NCBI GenBank assembly: GCA_964632945.1
Contig: CAZWCX010000189.1
Coordinates: 1-10,973 of the forward strand
DNA from: CAZWCX01 sp964632945
GTDB taxonomy: Bacteria; Planctomycetota; MHYJ01; WSZJ01; CAZWCX01
Length of the DNA: 10,973 nucleotides
Direction of reading: 5' to 3'
Position numbers and translations under genes: made by a program. Within the stretch, counting starts at the first letter, position 1; every line of letters begins with the position of its first letter. Positions 1-5,837 of the stretch are shown here, piece after piece. Below the pieces are notes generated by a model. That model searched no databases and was not told the DNA's origin. It saw nothing but the letters and a program-made list of their open reading frames with translations.

Positions 1-1557
1 GTGCGAGCCGTCGACGTCGGCGTCCGTAATGATGATGATCTTGCCGTAGCGGAGATTGCAGAGATCGAACTCCTCCTTGATGCCGGCGCCGATCGCGGTG
101 ATGAGGGTGCGGATTTCCTCGTGCGACAGCATCTTGTCGATGCGCGCCTTCTCCACGTTGAGGATCTTGCCCTTGAGGGGGAGGATCGCCTGGAAGCGCC
201 GGTCCCGGCCTTCCTTGGCCGATCCGCCGGCCGACGCCCCTTCCACGATGAAGAGTTCGGTTTCCTCGACGACCCGTGAGGAGCAGTCGGAGAGCTTGCC
301 GGGGAGATCGCCGCTGGACAGGGCGCCTTTGCGCCGCGCCAGATCGCGCGCGTGTCGGGCCGCCTCGCGCGCGCGGGCCGCACCGATTGCCTTGAGCACG
401 ATCGTCTTCCCGGTCGTCGGGTGTTCCTCGAGGTAGTTCTCGAGTTCCTCGACCGTCACGGACGTGACCAGTCCCTCGACCTCGGGATTCGTCAGCTTGA
501 CCTTCGTTTGGCTTTCGAACTGCGGATTGGGGACCTTGACGTTGATGATCGCGGCGAGGCCTTCCCGGTAGTCTTCGCCTTCCGGGAACTTCTCGTTGCC
601 TTTGATCAGTTCATGCTTGCGGGAATACTGGTTGAACGTGCGCGTCAGGGCGTTGCGAAAGCCGGACAGGTGCGTGCCGCCGTCCTTGGTGTTGATGCTG
701 TTGGCGAACGAGGAGACCACCTCGTTGTAGCCGTCGTTGTACTGCATCGCGACTTCGACCGAAATGCCGCTGGCGGAGTCCTCCCGTTGGAAGGTGATGA
801 TCTCCGGATGCAGTTTGGCCTTGTTTTGATTGAGGTGTTCGACGTACGCCAGCACCCCGCCCTCGTAGTGAAAGACCTCGCTGCTGTCGGTGCGCTCATC
901 GAGGAGGGTGATCGACAATCCTTTGTTGAGGAACGCGAGTTCGCGCAGGCGCTTCGCCAGCGTCTCGGCGGAGAATTCGGTCTCGGGAAAGATGGTGGGA
1001 TCCGGCTTGAACTGGACTTTGGTTCCGCGCCGCTTGCTGATGCCGCGGTTTTCCACCGGAGTGGTCGGGACGCCGCGCGCGTAGCGCTGGAACCACTCCT
1101 TGCCTTCGCGCCAGACCTCGACTTCCAGCCACTCGGAAAGCGCGTTCACCGCGGAGACGCCGACCCCGTGCAGCCCGGCCGAGACCTTGTAGGAGTTGTG
1201 GTCGAACTTTCCGCCGGCATGCAGCGTGGTCATGACGACTTCGAGCGCGGACTTCCCCTGCTCCGGATGCAGGTCGACGGGGATACCGCGCCCGTCATCC
1301 ACCACCGAGAGGCTGCCCTCCCGGTGAATCTTGACCACCACCGTCTTGCAGTAGCCGGCCTGGGCCTCGTCGACCGCGTTGTCGATCACCTCGAAGACGA
1401 GGTGGTGCAACCCCTTGATTCCGGTGTCCCCGATGAACATGCCGGGCCGCGTGCGCACGGCCTCCATGCCCTCGAGAACCTTGATGTTGGAGGCGTCATA
1501 TCGGTACTCGGTCGGCGCAGACGCGACCGTCTCGGGCAATTCGGTTTCGCGATTCAT
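1..1557 (-). CDS. gyrB: DNA gyrase subunit B, N-terminal 519 residues (3' end outside window)
   Basis: GyrB is the ATPase subunit of type II topoisomerase. With GyrA it introduces negative supercoils and relieves positive supercoils ahead of replication forks. The reading frame is open from an ATG at 1557 to the window edge. The GHKL ATPase motifs are visible: VIDNAVDEA with Glu56 and Asn60 (E. coli E42/N46), DDGRGIPV, GLHGVGVSAVNAL, and the transducer lysine in QTKVKL. The TOPRIM domain follows, with VEGASAGGSAKEGR near residue 438, PLKGKILNVEKAR, and TDADVDGSH at 511-519 where the window ends. GyrB proteins are usually about 640 or 800 residues, so roughly 120-300 are missing. The second TOPRIM residue after the catalytic Glu439 is Ala441 instead of the usual Asp. 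Start choice: it lies 15 nt after the dciA stop, but the GAGGG Shine-Dalgarno-like sequence is rather far upstream, so translation may be coupled. GyrB is favoured over ParE because of the dnaA/dnaN context. Confidence 0.97.
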   Translation of the reverse strand, partial: MNRETELPETVASAPTEYRYDASNIKVLEGMEAVRTRPGMFIGDTGIKGLHHLVFEVIDNAVDEAQAGYCKTVVVKIHREGSLSVVDDGRGIPVDLHPEQGKSALEVVMTTLHAGGKFDHNSYKVSAGLHGVGVSAVNALSEWLEVEVWREGKEWFQRYARGVPTTPVENRGISKRRGTKVQFKPDPTIFPETEFSAETLAKRLRELAFLNKGLSITLLDERTDSSEVFHYEGGVLAYVEHLNQNKAKLHPEIITFQREDSASGISVEVAMQYNDGYNEVVSSFANSINTKDGGTHLSGFRNALTRTFNQYSRKHELIKGNEKFPEGEDYREGLAAIINVKVPNPQFESQTKVKLTNPEVEGLVTSVTVEELENYLEEHPTTGKTIVLKAIGAARAREAARHARDLARRKGALSSGDLPGKLSDCSSRVVEETELFIVEGASAGGSAKEGRDRRFQAILPLKGKILNVEKARIDKMLSHEEIRTLITAIGAGIKEEFDLCNLRYGKIIIITDADVDGSH

Positions 1558-1572
1558 CGTGGGTCTGACCCT

Positions 1573-1881
1573 CTACTTCGATCGCACCAGGAAACGGATT
1601 TCGCGGATGCCCGACTTGGGGCACAACCGGCGCATGGCGTCGGTCAAGGCGGCTTTCCGGAAGGATTCGAGTTCGTGCAGGAGCGGCGCGCCCTCGACTT
1701 CCACCCGGAGCACGCCGCGCTTCAGCGTACACAGACGGGTCCGCGCCGCCGTCGTTTCCCCTGCGGCCTCCCGCCAGGCCGACTCGAGATCCTCCCCGCC
1801 GGAACGGCGCGCAAGCAGACCCTCCTTGCGGAGATACTGCTGAATCGCGTCGCCCAACGATTGAATGAACTTCGGCTTCAC
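1573..1881 (-). CDS. dciA: DciA-like DUF721 protein, probable replicative helicase loader
   Basis: This is a 102-residue protein. It has the DUF721 pattern: a basic N-terminus with a helix (SLGDAIQQYL), then AWREAAGETTAARTR, a strand with GVLRVEVEGAPLLHELES, a helix rich in Lys/Arg, and a C-terminal IREIRFLV strand. DUF721 proteins related to DciA interact with the DnaB replicative helicase and are thought to load or recruit it in most bacteria that lack the phage-derived DnaC or DnaI loaders. The start is GTG at 1881, and the TGA stop of dnaN lies within it (GTGA, 4-nt overlap). This points to translational coupling and one operon; no strong independent ribosome site is seen. gyrB begins 15 nt downstream. 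recF, often found in this slot, is absent. The family assignment is by pattern recognition; the helicase role is inferred from the family. Confidence 0.85.
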   Translation of the reverse strand: MKPKFIQSLGDAIQQYLRKEGLLARRSGGEDLESAWREAAGETTAARTRLCTLKRGVLRVEVEGAPLLHELESFRKAALTDAMRRLCPKSGIREIRFLVRSK

Positions 1882-2981
1882 ACCTGGATCGCCAGCGGCA
1901 TCACGAGGTACACGTAGTCCTTCCCTTCCTTGACGACGCAGGGAGACGACCGATCCTTCAGCTCGAGTTGGATCTTCTCCTCTTTCATCGCCTTGAGGGC
2001 ATCGACGAAGAGGACGGGATTGAACACCACTTCAAACTCGTCCCCGCTGTACTTGACCGGGATCTCGACTTTGCTTTCACCGACTTCCTGGACCCGCGAG
2101 ATCAGAACCAGTCGGTCCTCGCGGAGGGTCAGCTTCGTCGCCCGCGCTTCCGTCGTGGTCATCAGCGCCGCGCGCCGCATGGCCGATTCGAGCAACTCCC
2201 GTTCGACCGTCGCCTTCTTGTCGCATCCCTTGGGGAGCACCTGGTCATAGTCCGGGAAGGTGCCCTCGACCAGGCGGGAGAAGATCACCGCATGGCGCGT
2301 TTTCATCTTGATCTGGCTCTCGGTGACGTTGATCTGCACGTCCGTGTCCTCGTCGCCGGTGACCTTCTCCAGGAGATGGAGCGCCTTGGGCGGCACGATC
2401 ACCTTGAGCTCGGACTTCCCCGAACCCGTCCCCTTGCGGCGCGCGAGCGCGAGGCGTTTGCCGTCCGTCGCCACCATCCGCACCTCATCGGGGCGGACCT
2501 CCAGCTGGATCCCCGTCAGCGCATAGCGGGTGACCTCGACGGCCACGGCGAACGCGGTCTTCCGGATCATCTCCTTCAGGTCCGCCCCGCTGATCGACTG
2601 CGCCGCTTTGGCGTTGAAGTCCGGAAACTCCGGAAAGTCGGCGGGATCCACGCCCACAACCTTGTAGTAGCCGTCCGAGAGCGTAATGCTCGCCAGCGTC
2701 CGGTCGGACTCCACGAGCACGCGGTCGTCCCGGCTCTCCCGCAGGATCGACGAGATCGTGTCGGCCGGCACCACCAGGCTGCCCGGTTCCAGGACCTCCG
2801 TCCCCTCGACCAACAGGCGCACGCCGACCTCGAGGTCGGTGGCGAGAAGGGCGAGCGACTTTCCCTCGGCGTGGACCTTCACGTTCTGCAGGACCGGAAT
2901 GCCGCTCCGACCACCCGGCAGGGCCGCTCCGACCGCCTGAAAGGCGTGCAACAGGTTCCTTCGATCCGCGCGGATCTTCAT
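1878..2981 (-). CDS. dnaN: DNA polymerase III beta subunit (sliding clamp)
   Basis: DnaN forms the ring-shaped dimeric clamp that tethers DNA polymerase III to DNA and is a hub for repair and loading factors. The protein is 367 residues, the normal length for three repeated clamp domains. It begins MKIRADRRNLLHAFQAV and shows typical clamp stretches: a domain I with ILRESRDDRVLVESD, a domain II with FAVAVEVTRYALTGIQLEV and MVATDGKRLALARR, a domain III with GTFPDYDQVLPKG, and the C-terminal YLVMPLAIQV. The ATG at 2981 is chosen over further-upstream starts because AGGAGGT precedes it by about 6 nt and the family N-terminus begins here. The promoter at 3182-3210 can drive it. The stop overlaps the dciA start. 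Nothing appears truncated. Confidence 0.97.
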   Translation of the reverse strand: MKIRADRRNLLHAFQAVGAALPGGRSGIPVLQNVKVHAEGKSLALLATDLEVGVRLLVEGTEVLEPGSLVVPADTISSILRESRDDRVLVESDRTLASITLSDGYYKVVGVDPADFPEFPDFNAKAAQSISGADLKEMIRKTAFAVAVEVTRYALTGIQLEVRPDEVRMVATDGKRLALARRKGTGSGKSELKVIVPPKALHLLEKVTGDEDTDVQINVTESQIKMKTRHAVIFSRLVEGTFPDYDQVLPKGCDKKATVERELLESAMRRAALMTTTEARATKLTLREDRLVLISRVQEVGESKVEIPVKYSGDEFEVVFNPVLFVDALKAMKEEKIQLELKDRSSPCVVKEGKDYVYLVMPLAIQV

Positions 2982-3149
2982 GACTGACCTCCTGCTGGAT
3001 GCCGACCCGCGTCGGCAACCCGGCGCCCACACCGCGAGTCGATCCGTTCGTTGGAGCGGAGAGCGCTAGACCCCGTTGGTCCGGGGAGAGAGAATGGGTG
3101 GGATAGAGATATTGAATCCCTCTTCCCTCTTCTTCCCGGGGATCCCGAA

Positions 3150-3158
3150 TGTGGAGAA
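3150..3158 (-). promoter_or_regulatory. DnaA-box-like site TTCTCCACA
   Basis: One mismatch to TTATCCACA. It sits in the predicted 5' leader of dnaN, about 20 nt downstream of the expected transcription start. Confidence 0.4.
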
Positions 3159-3181
3159 TCGGGGCGAGCCGAATCTAATCC

Positions 3182-3210
3182 ATTCTACTGCCAAGCCTTG
3201 GAAAAATCAA
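3182..3210 (-). promoter_or_regulatory. Sigma70-type promoter for dnaN-dciA-gyrB
   Basis: Reading the minus strand, TTGATT (3210-3205) is followed after exactly 17 nt by TAGAAT (3187-3182). The -10 matches 5 of 6 consensus bases and the -35 matches 4 of 6. Transcription should begin near 3175, giving a dnaN leader of about 190 nt. The spacer contains the perfect inverted repeat CCAAG-C-CTTGG (3191-3201). DnaA-box-like sites flank the promoter on both sides. Confidence 0.6.
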
Positions 3211-3224
3211 CCGCTGTGCGGGTC

Positions 3225-3233
3225 TGGGGATAA
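3225..3233 (-). promoter_or_regulatory. DnaA-box-like site TTATCCCCA
   Basis: One mismatch to TTATCCACA. It is 14 nt upstream of the dnaN -35 element, so it could act in origin function, in control of dnaN, or both. Confidence 0.4.
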
Positions 3234-3295
3234 CTTGTGTAGCGGCCGCGTTGCCGGAGCCCGGTTCTCCCCGGCGATGTTCATTCTTCTGGGCC

Positions 3296-3329
3296 CGGCC
3301 GTCGGGACCTGCACCGGATCCCACGGCCG
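3296..3329. terminator. Hairpin downstream of dnaA, possible terminator
   Basis: CGGCCGT (3296-3302) and GGGA (3304-3307) pair with TCCC (3319-3322) and ACGGCCG (3323-3329), with one bulged C and an 11-nt loop. The hairpin begins about 44 nt after the dnaA stop. It has no T-run on either strand, so it is not a classic intrinsic terminator. It may end or stabilise the dnaA mRNA, or be a structural element of the origin. Confidence 0.35.
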
Positions 3330-3361
3330 CTCCCTGCGTTCTCCGGAAACTCACCCAGGGG

Positions 3362-3370
3362 TTTTCCACA
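3362..3370 (+). promoter_or_regulatory. DnaA box TTTTCCACA
   Basis: This matches the relaxed DnaA box consensus TTWTNCACA exactly. It lies three bases beyond the dnaA stop codon, in the spacer toward dnaN. It is the best-matching box in the window outside coding sequence. Confidence 0.6.
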
Positions 3371-3372
3371 GG

Positions 3373-4812
3373 TCAGGAAACGCGGCGCTGGCGCGCATCA
3401 TTGAGCAGGAGGGTGACCATCGCGCGAAACTGCTCGTCCGCGTCCATCTTCTCCTGGATCTTGTCGACCGCGTAGAGGATCGTGGTGTGGTCCTTGCCGC
3501 CGAAGAAGGCGCCGATCTCCTCGAGCGAGTGTCCGGTCAGCTTGCGGCACAGATAGATGGCGACCTGTCGCGGCAGCGAAATCGCCTTGCTGCGGCGCTT
3601 GCTCTGCAGGTCGGCCAGCTTGATCGAGAAGTAGCGGGTGACGACGTCCTGGATTTCCGACACCGTCACCCGGCTGGTCGGGACGTCGATCGCGTCGCGC
3701 AGGACGTCCCGGGCTACCTCGAGCGTGATGGGGCCGGGGTTGAGCCGGTGGTGGGCCATCAGCTTCAGAATCGCCCCCTCGATCTCGCGAATGTTGCTGT
3801 CGATATTGTGGGCGATGTAGTTGAGGATGTCTTCGCCCACCGCGAAATCGTGGAGCTCGGCCTTGCGCCGGAGGATGGCGACCCGCATCTCGAACGTCGG
3901 CGTGTCGATCCGCGCAACCATTCCCCAGCGGAACCGGGACACCAGCCGATCCGCAAGCGTGGGGATGCTCTTCGGCGGGGAGTCGCTGGACAGGATGATC
4001 TGCTTCTGCGCGTTATGGAGGGTGTTGAAGGTGTGGAAGAATTCCTCCTGGCTGCCCTCGCGGTCGGCCAGGAAGTGGATGTCATCGATGAGCAGGACGT
4101 CGAGCGTTCGGACGCCCTGGCGGAAACTCTCCAGACCACCCCGCTTGACCGCAGAGATGTAGTTGTTTACGAACTCCTCGCAGGACAGGTACTGGATCCG
4201 CGCCCCCGGGGAGCGGTCGAGGAAGGCGTGGCAGATCGCCTGCAGGAGGTGGGTCTTGCCCAGGCCGACGGATCCGTGCAGGAACAGCGGGTTGTAGGAG
4301 CGCGCGGGGTTCTCGACGGTGGCGAGCGCCGCGGCATGAGCAAGGCGGTTGCTCGGTCCAACCACGAAATTCTCGAAGACGTAGCGGGGGTTGAGCGGAG
4401 GGCGCGGAACTTCCGCGGACCCGCGGGGCGACGCGGCGGCTTGGGCGCGAGCCTCCCCGTCGCCGTCGAGGCGCATGGTTGCGCCGGCTGGCCCCGCCGC
4501 GGGCGCCGACGGCGGCGAGGGGGAAGCCGGGGGAAGATCCATCGCCGGGCCCGCCGCCGAGTCCTCGTGGACGAAGCAAACGGATCGCGGCTCCCCGGTC
4601 GCTTGCGCGACCGCGACCTCGATGAGCGCACGGTATCGGCGTTCGTAGTAGTCCGTCCAGTAGATGTTCGGGAGCTGGACGGCCACCCGCCCTTCGGGAT
4701 CCAGCGCGAACGCCAGGTTCCCGAACCAGGTATTGAACTCGCCCTCGTTGGCGACCTTGCGGCGAATTTCCTCGAGGATGGAGCGGCGAAGAGGTGACAT
4801 CCCGTCAGTCAT
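3373..4812 (-). CDS. dnaA: Chromosomal replication initiator protein DnaA
   Basis: DnaA binds DnaA boxes at oriC, forms an ATP-dependent filament, melts the duplex and helps recruit the helicase; it also regulates transcription. The 479-residue protein has all four domains. Domain I is residues 1-85 (SILEEIRRKVANEGEFNTWF). Domain II is a Pro/Ala/Gly-rich linker, roughly 86-135. The AAA+ domain starts at NPRYVFENFVVGPSNRLAHAA, with Walker A GSVGLGKT (180-187), Walker B LLIDDIHF (Asp243/Asp244) and the DRLVSRFRWG arginine-finger region. Domain IV carries the DNA-binding helix-turn-helix with LPRQVAIYL, HSLEEIGAFF and GGKDHTT (438-444). The ATG at 4812 is chosen because GGAG lies about 7 nt upstream; the ATG at 4800 has no good site, and the open frame extending to 4986 lacks family homology. 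The promoter is at 5001-5028. The C-terminal sequence reminds me of planctomycete DnaA, from memory only. Confidence 0.97.
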   Translation of the reverse strand: MTDGMSPLRRSILEEIRRKVANEGEFNTWFGNLAFALDPEGRVAVQLPNIYWTDYYERRYRALIEVAVAQATGEPRSVCFVHEDSAAGPAMDLPPASPSPPSAPAAGPAGATMRLDGDGEARAQAAASPRGSAEVPRPPLNPRYVFENFVVGPSNRLAHAAALATVENPARSYNPLFLHGSVGLGKTHLLQAICHAFLDRSPGARIQYLSCEEFVNNYISAVKRGGLESFRQGVRTLDVLLIDDIHFLADREGSQEEFFHTFNTLHNAQKQIILSSDSPPKSIPTLADRLVSRFRWGMVARIDTPTFEMRVAILRRKAELHDFAVGEDILNYIAHNIDSNIREIEGAILKLMAHHRLNPGPITLEVARDVLRDAIDVPTSRVTVSEIQDVVTRYFSIKLADLQSKRRSKAISLPRQVAIYLCRKLTGHSLEEIGAFFGGKDHTTILYAVDKIQEKMDADEQFRAMVTLLLNDARQRRVS

Positions 4813-4993
4813 AGCAACTCCAGGCGCGCGACAAGATTGGGAGGGAGAAAGAACTGGCGCAACTGCACCCGGAAGGCGGGCACCGACACCGAAAACCAAA
4901 GCCAAAAATGCTCCGGACGACCGACGGAGCACGAGCGGCACGCTCGCGCGGTGCCACCACGTGTGTGTCGATGCTCCGAGAGGCAAGTGTGGA
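4813..4993 (-). promoter_or_regulatory. dnaA 5' leader with attenuator-like hairpin
   Basis: From the predicted transcription start near 4993 to the dnaA ATG there are about 180 untranslated bases. On the minus strand TGCTCCG (4931-4925) pairs with CGGAGCA (4915-4909), a 7-bp stem with a 9-nt loop that a G-T pair can extend. The closing arm runs directly into TTTTT. This has the form of a small intrinsic terminator inside the leader. A GGAG ribosome site precedes the ATG. Regulation by attenuation is inferred; I recognise no riboswitch here. Confidence 0.4.
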
Positions 4994-4996
4994 AAG
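4988..4996 (-). promoter_or_regulatory. DnaA-box-like site at the dnaA transcription start
   Basis: The plus strand reads TGTGGAAAG; the minus strand reads CTTTCCACA, one mismatch from TTTTCCACA. It overlaps the predicted start of the dnaA transcript, a position suited to autorepression by DnaA as known in E. coli and other bacteria. A single degenerate site is weak evidence on its own. Confidence 0.4.
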
Positions 4997-5000
4997 AGCG

Positions 5001-5028
5001 ATTATAGCGGCGGCGGGAGGGGGGTCAA
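5001..5028 (-). promoter_or_regulatory. Sigma70-type promoter for dnaA
   Basis: Reading the minus strand, TTGACC (5028-5023) and a perfect TATAAT (5006-5001) are separated by 16 nt. This is the strongest promoter-like sequence near dnaA. Transcription should start about 4993, within the DnaA-box-like site at 4988-4996. Confidence 0.7.
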
Positions 5029-5686
5029 CGATTTTCGAGAATCGAGAGGGTGCCCCAACGCCATGGCAGGAAGAGTCTTGGGAGAATTCGCTCAAGTTTG
5101 CCGCGGGGTCCGCCGAGAGGGGTGCGCAACTCGAATCAAGGCAATCGATTGCGGGCGGAGGAACAGAGGGGAGTAGTTTGGGCGCAGACGAGAGAATATT
5201 CCACGCCGAGGCGGTCGCCGCCAGACCACCCATGCCATCCGGGGGAACGGGGCGTGCCAGCGATCGGCCCGGGGCAGGAGGATCGCGACGGTGCGAGCGC
5301 GGGGGGGGGCGTGCGTGGACGCAAGGGCGGCGGCGGACCGCCGGGCCAAGCGGCGCGGGAGAGCGCCCGGGGCGACCCACCGGCGGCGGAAAGAATTACA
5401 ATGACCGGAGTTCCGGCGAGGTTCCCCAGGGACGGATGCTACAATTCGGTAATCTTGGGGCGAATTCGTAACGCCCGGGATGGGGCCTCCTCGGGTTGCT
5501 CGCCGGAAACAATGCATCAAAAAGAGAATCCGTTCGCAATCCGCGATTCGAAGGGTGGCACGAGTGTTGCGGCTCGCCCTAGAGGCGCCCAGTGCCGGAC
5601 GGACTTGTTTTTCGGTATTGGGTCGCGTGCCGCCTGCGCGAGAAGCGGGGCGGCGGGTGTGGTTGGGGGAGAGGGCTGGTTCGGGA
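5029..5686. other. Non-coding purine-rich spacer
   Basis: There is no convincing gene here. Open frames on both strands lack ribosome sites, recognisable domains and sensible composition. The plus strand is rich in G, including a run of nine G at 5301-5309. TACAAT occurs at 5397-5402 and again at 5440-5445 (+), resembling -10 elements but without good -35 partners. The inverted repeat CCGGA-GT-TCCGG (5405-5416) lies between them. I see no tRNA and no recognisable structured RNA. Part of the spacer could hold an unannotated small RNA or origin sequence. Confidence 0.5.
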
Positions 5687-5715
5687 TTGATTCGCGGCGG
5701 GGGAACGGCTACGAT
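5687..5715 (+). promoter_or_regulatory. Candidate promoter for the secreted-protein gene
   Basis: TTGATT (5687-5692) is followed after 17 nt by TACGAT (5710-5715). The -35 hexamer is identical to that of the dnaN promoter. The -10 matches only 4 of 6. It would give a leader of about 115 nt ahead of the gene starting at 5838. Confidence 0.4.
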
Positions 5716-5837
5716 GGCCCCCTTGTCAGTTGGGTTCGGACCCGTCCCTTCCGCGCGGCCCATTCCGAATCGGGCGCTCGCCCGACCCTGGTTGCGCAGG
5801 GTACTCACCCGCCTGACTCGTACGGAGGAGCCTTCTC

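Larger units (their letters stand above)
3033..3372. other. oriC: Candidate replication origin (oriC) in the dnaN-dnaA spacer
   Basis: This gene-free spacer holds three 9-mers close to the DnaA box TTATCCACA: TTTTCCACA at 3362-3370 (+), TTCTCCACA at 3150-3158 (-) and TTATCCCCA at 3225-3233 (-), the last two with one mismatch each. Between and beside them, roughly 3105-3240, the sequence is clearly richer in A/T than the flanking genes and could serve as the unwinding element. A hairpin lies at 3296-3329. Many bacteria have oriC in this position. The box count is low, and no clear repeated trio motif or 13-mer array is visible, so the 1-kb spacer upstream of dnaA remains an alternative. Confidence 0.5.

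Noticed and set aside
352..1917. 521-codon plus-strand open frame opposite gyrB and dciA
   Set aside because: Antisense shadow of two well-supported genes; no ribosome site or family resemblance.
3100..3200. DnaA-trio-like TAG spacing in the AT-richer stretch
   Set aside because: The TAG triplets are not in register with each other and do not directly follow a DnaA box.
3076..4797. 573-codon plus-strand open frame opposite dnaA
   Set aside because: It crosses the probable origin and lies antisense to dnaA; composition is that of a shadow frame.
4813..4986. 58-residue N-terminal extension of DnaA
   Set aside because: It has no resemblance to DnaA domain I and lies in the leader; the ATG at 4812 has a ribosome site and the family N-terminus.
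5092..5808. 238-codon minus-strand open frame in the spacer upstream of dnaA
   Set aside because: Arg/Pro/Ala-rich translation with no domains and no ribosome site; it also conflicts with the candidate promoter at 5687.
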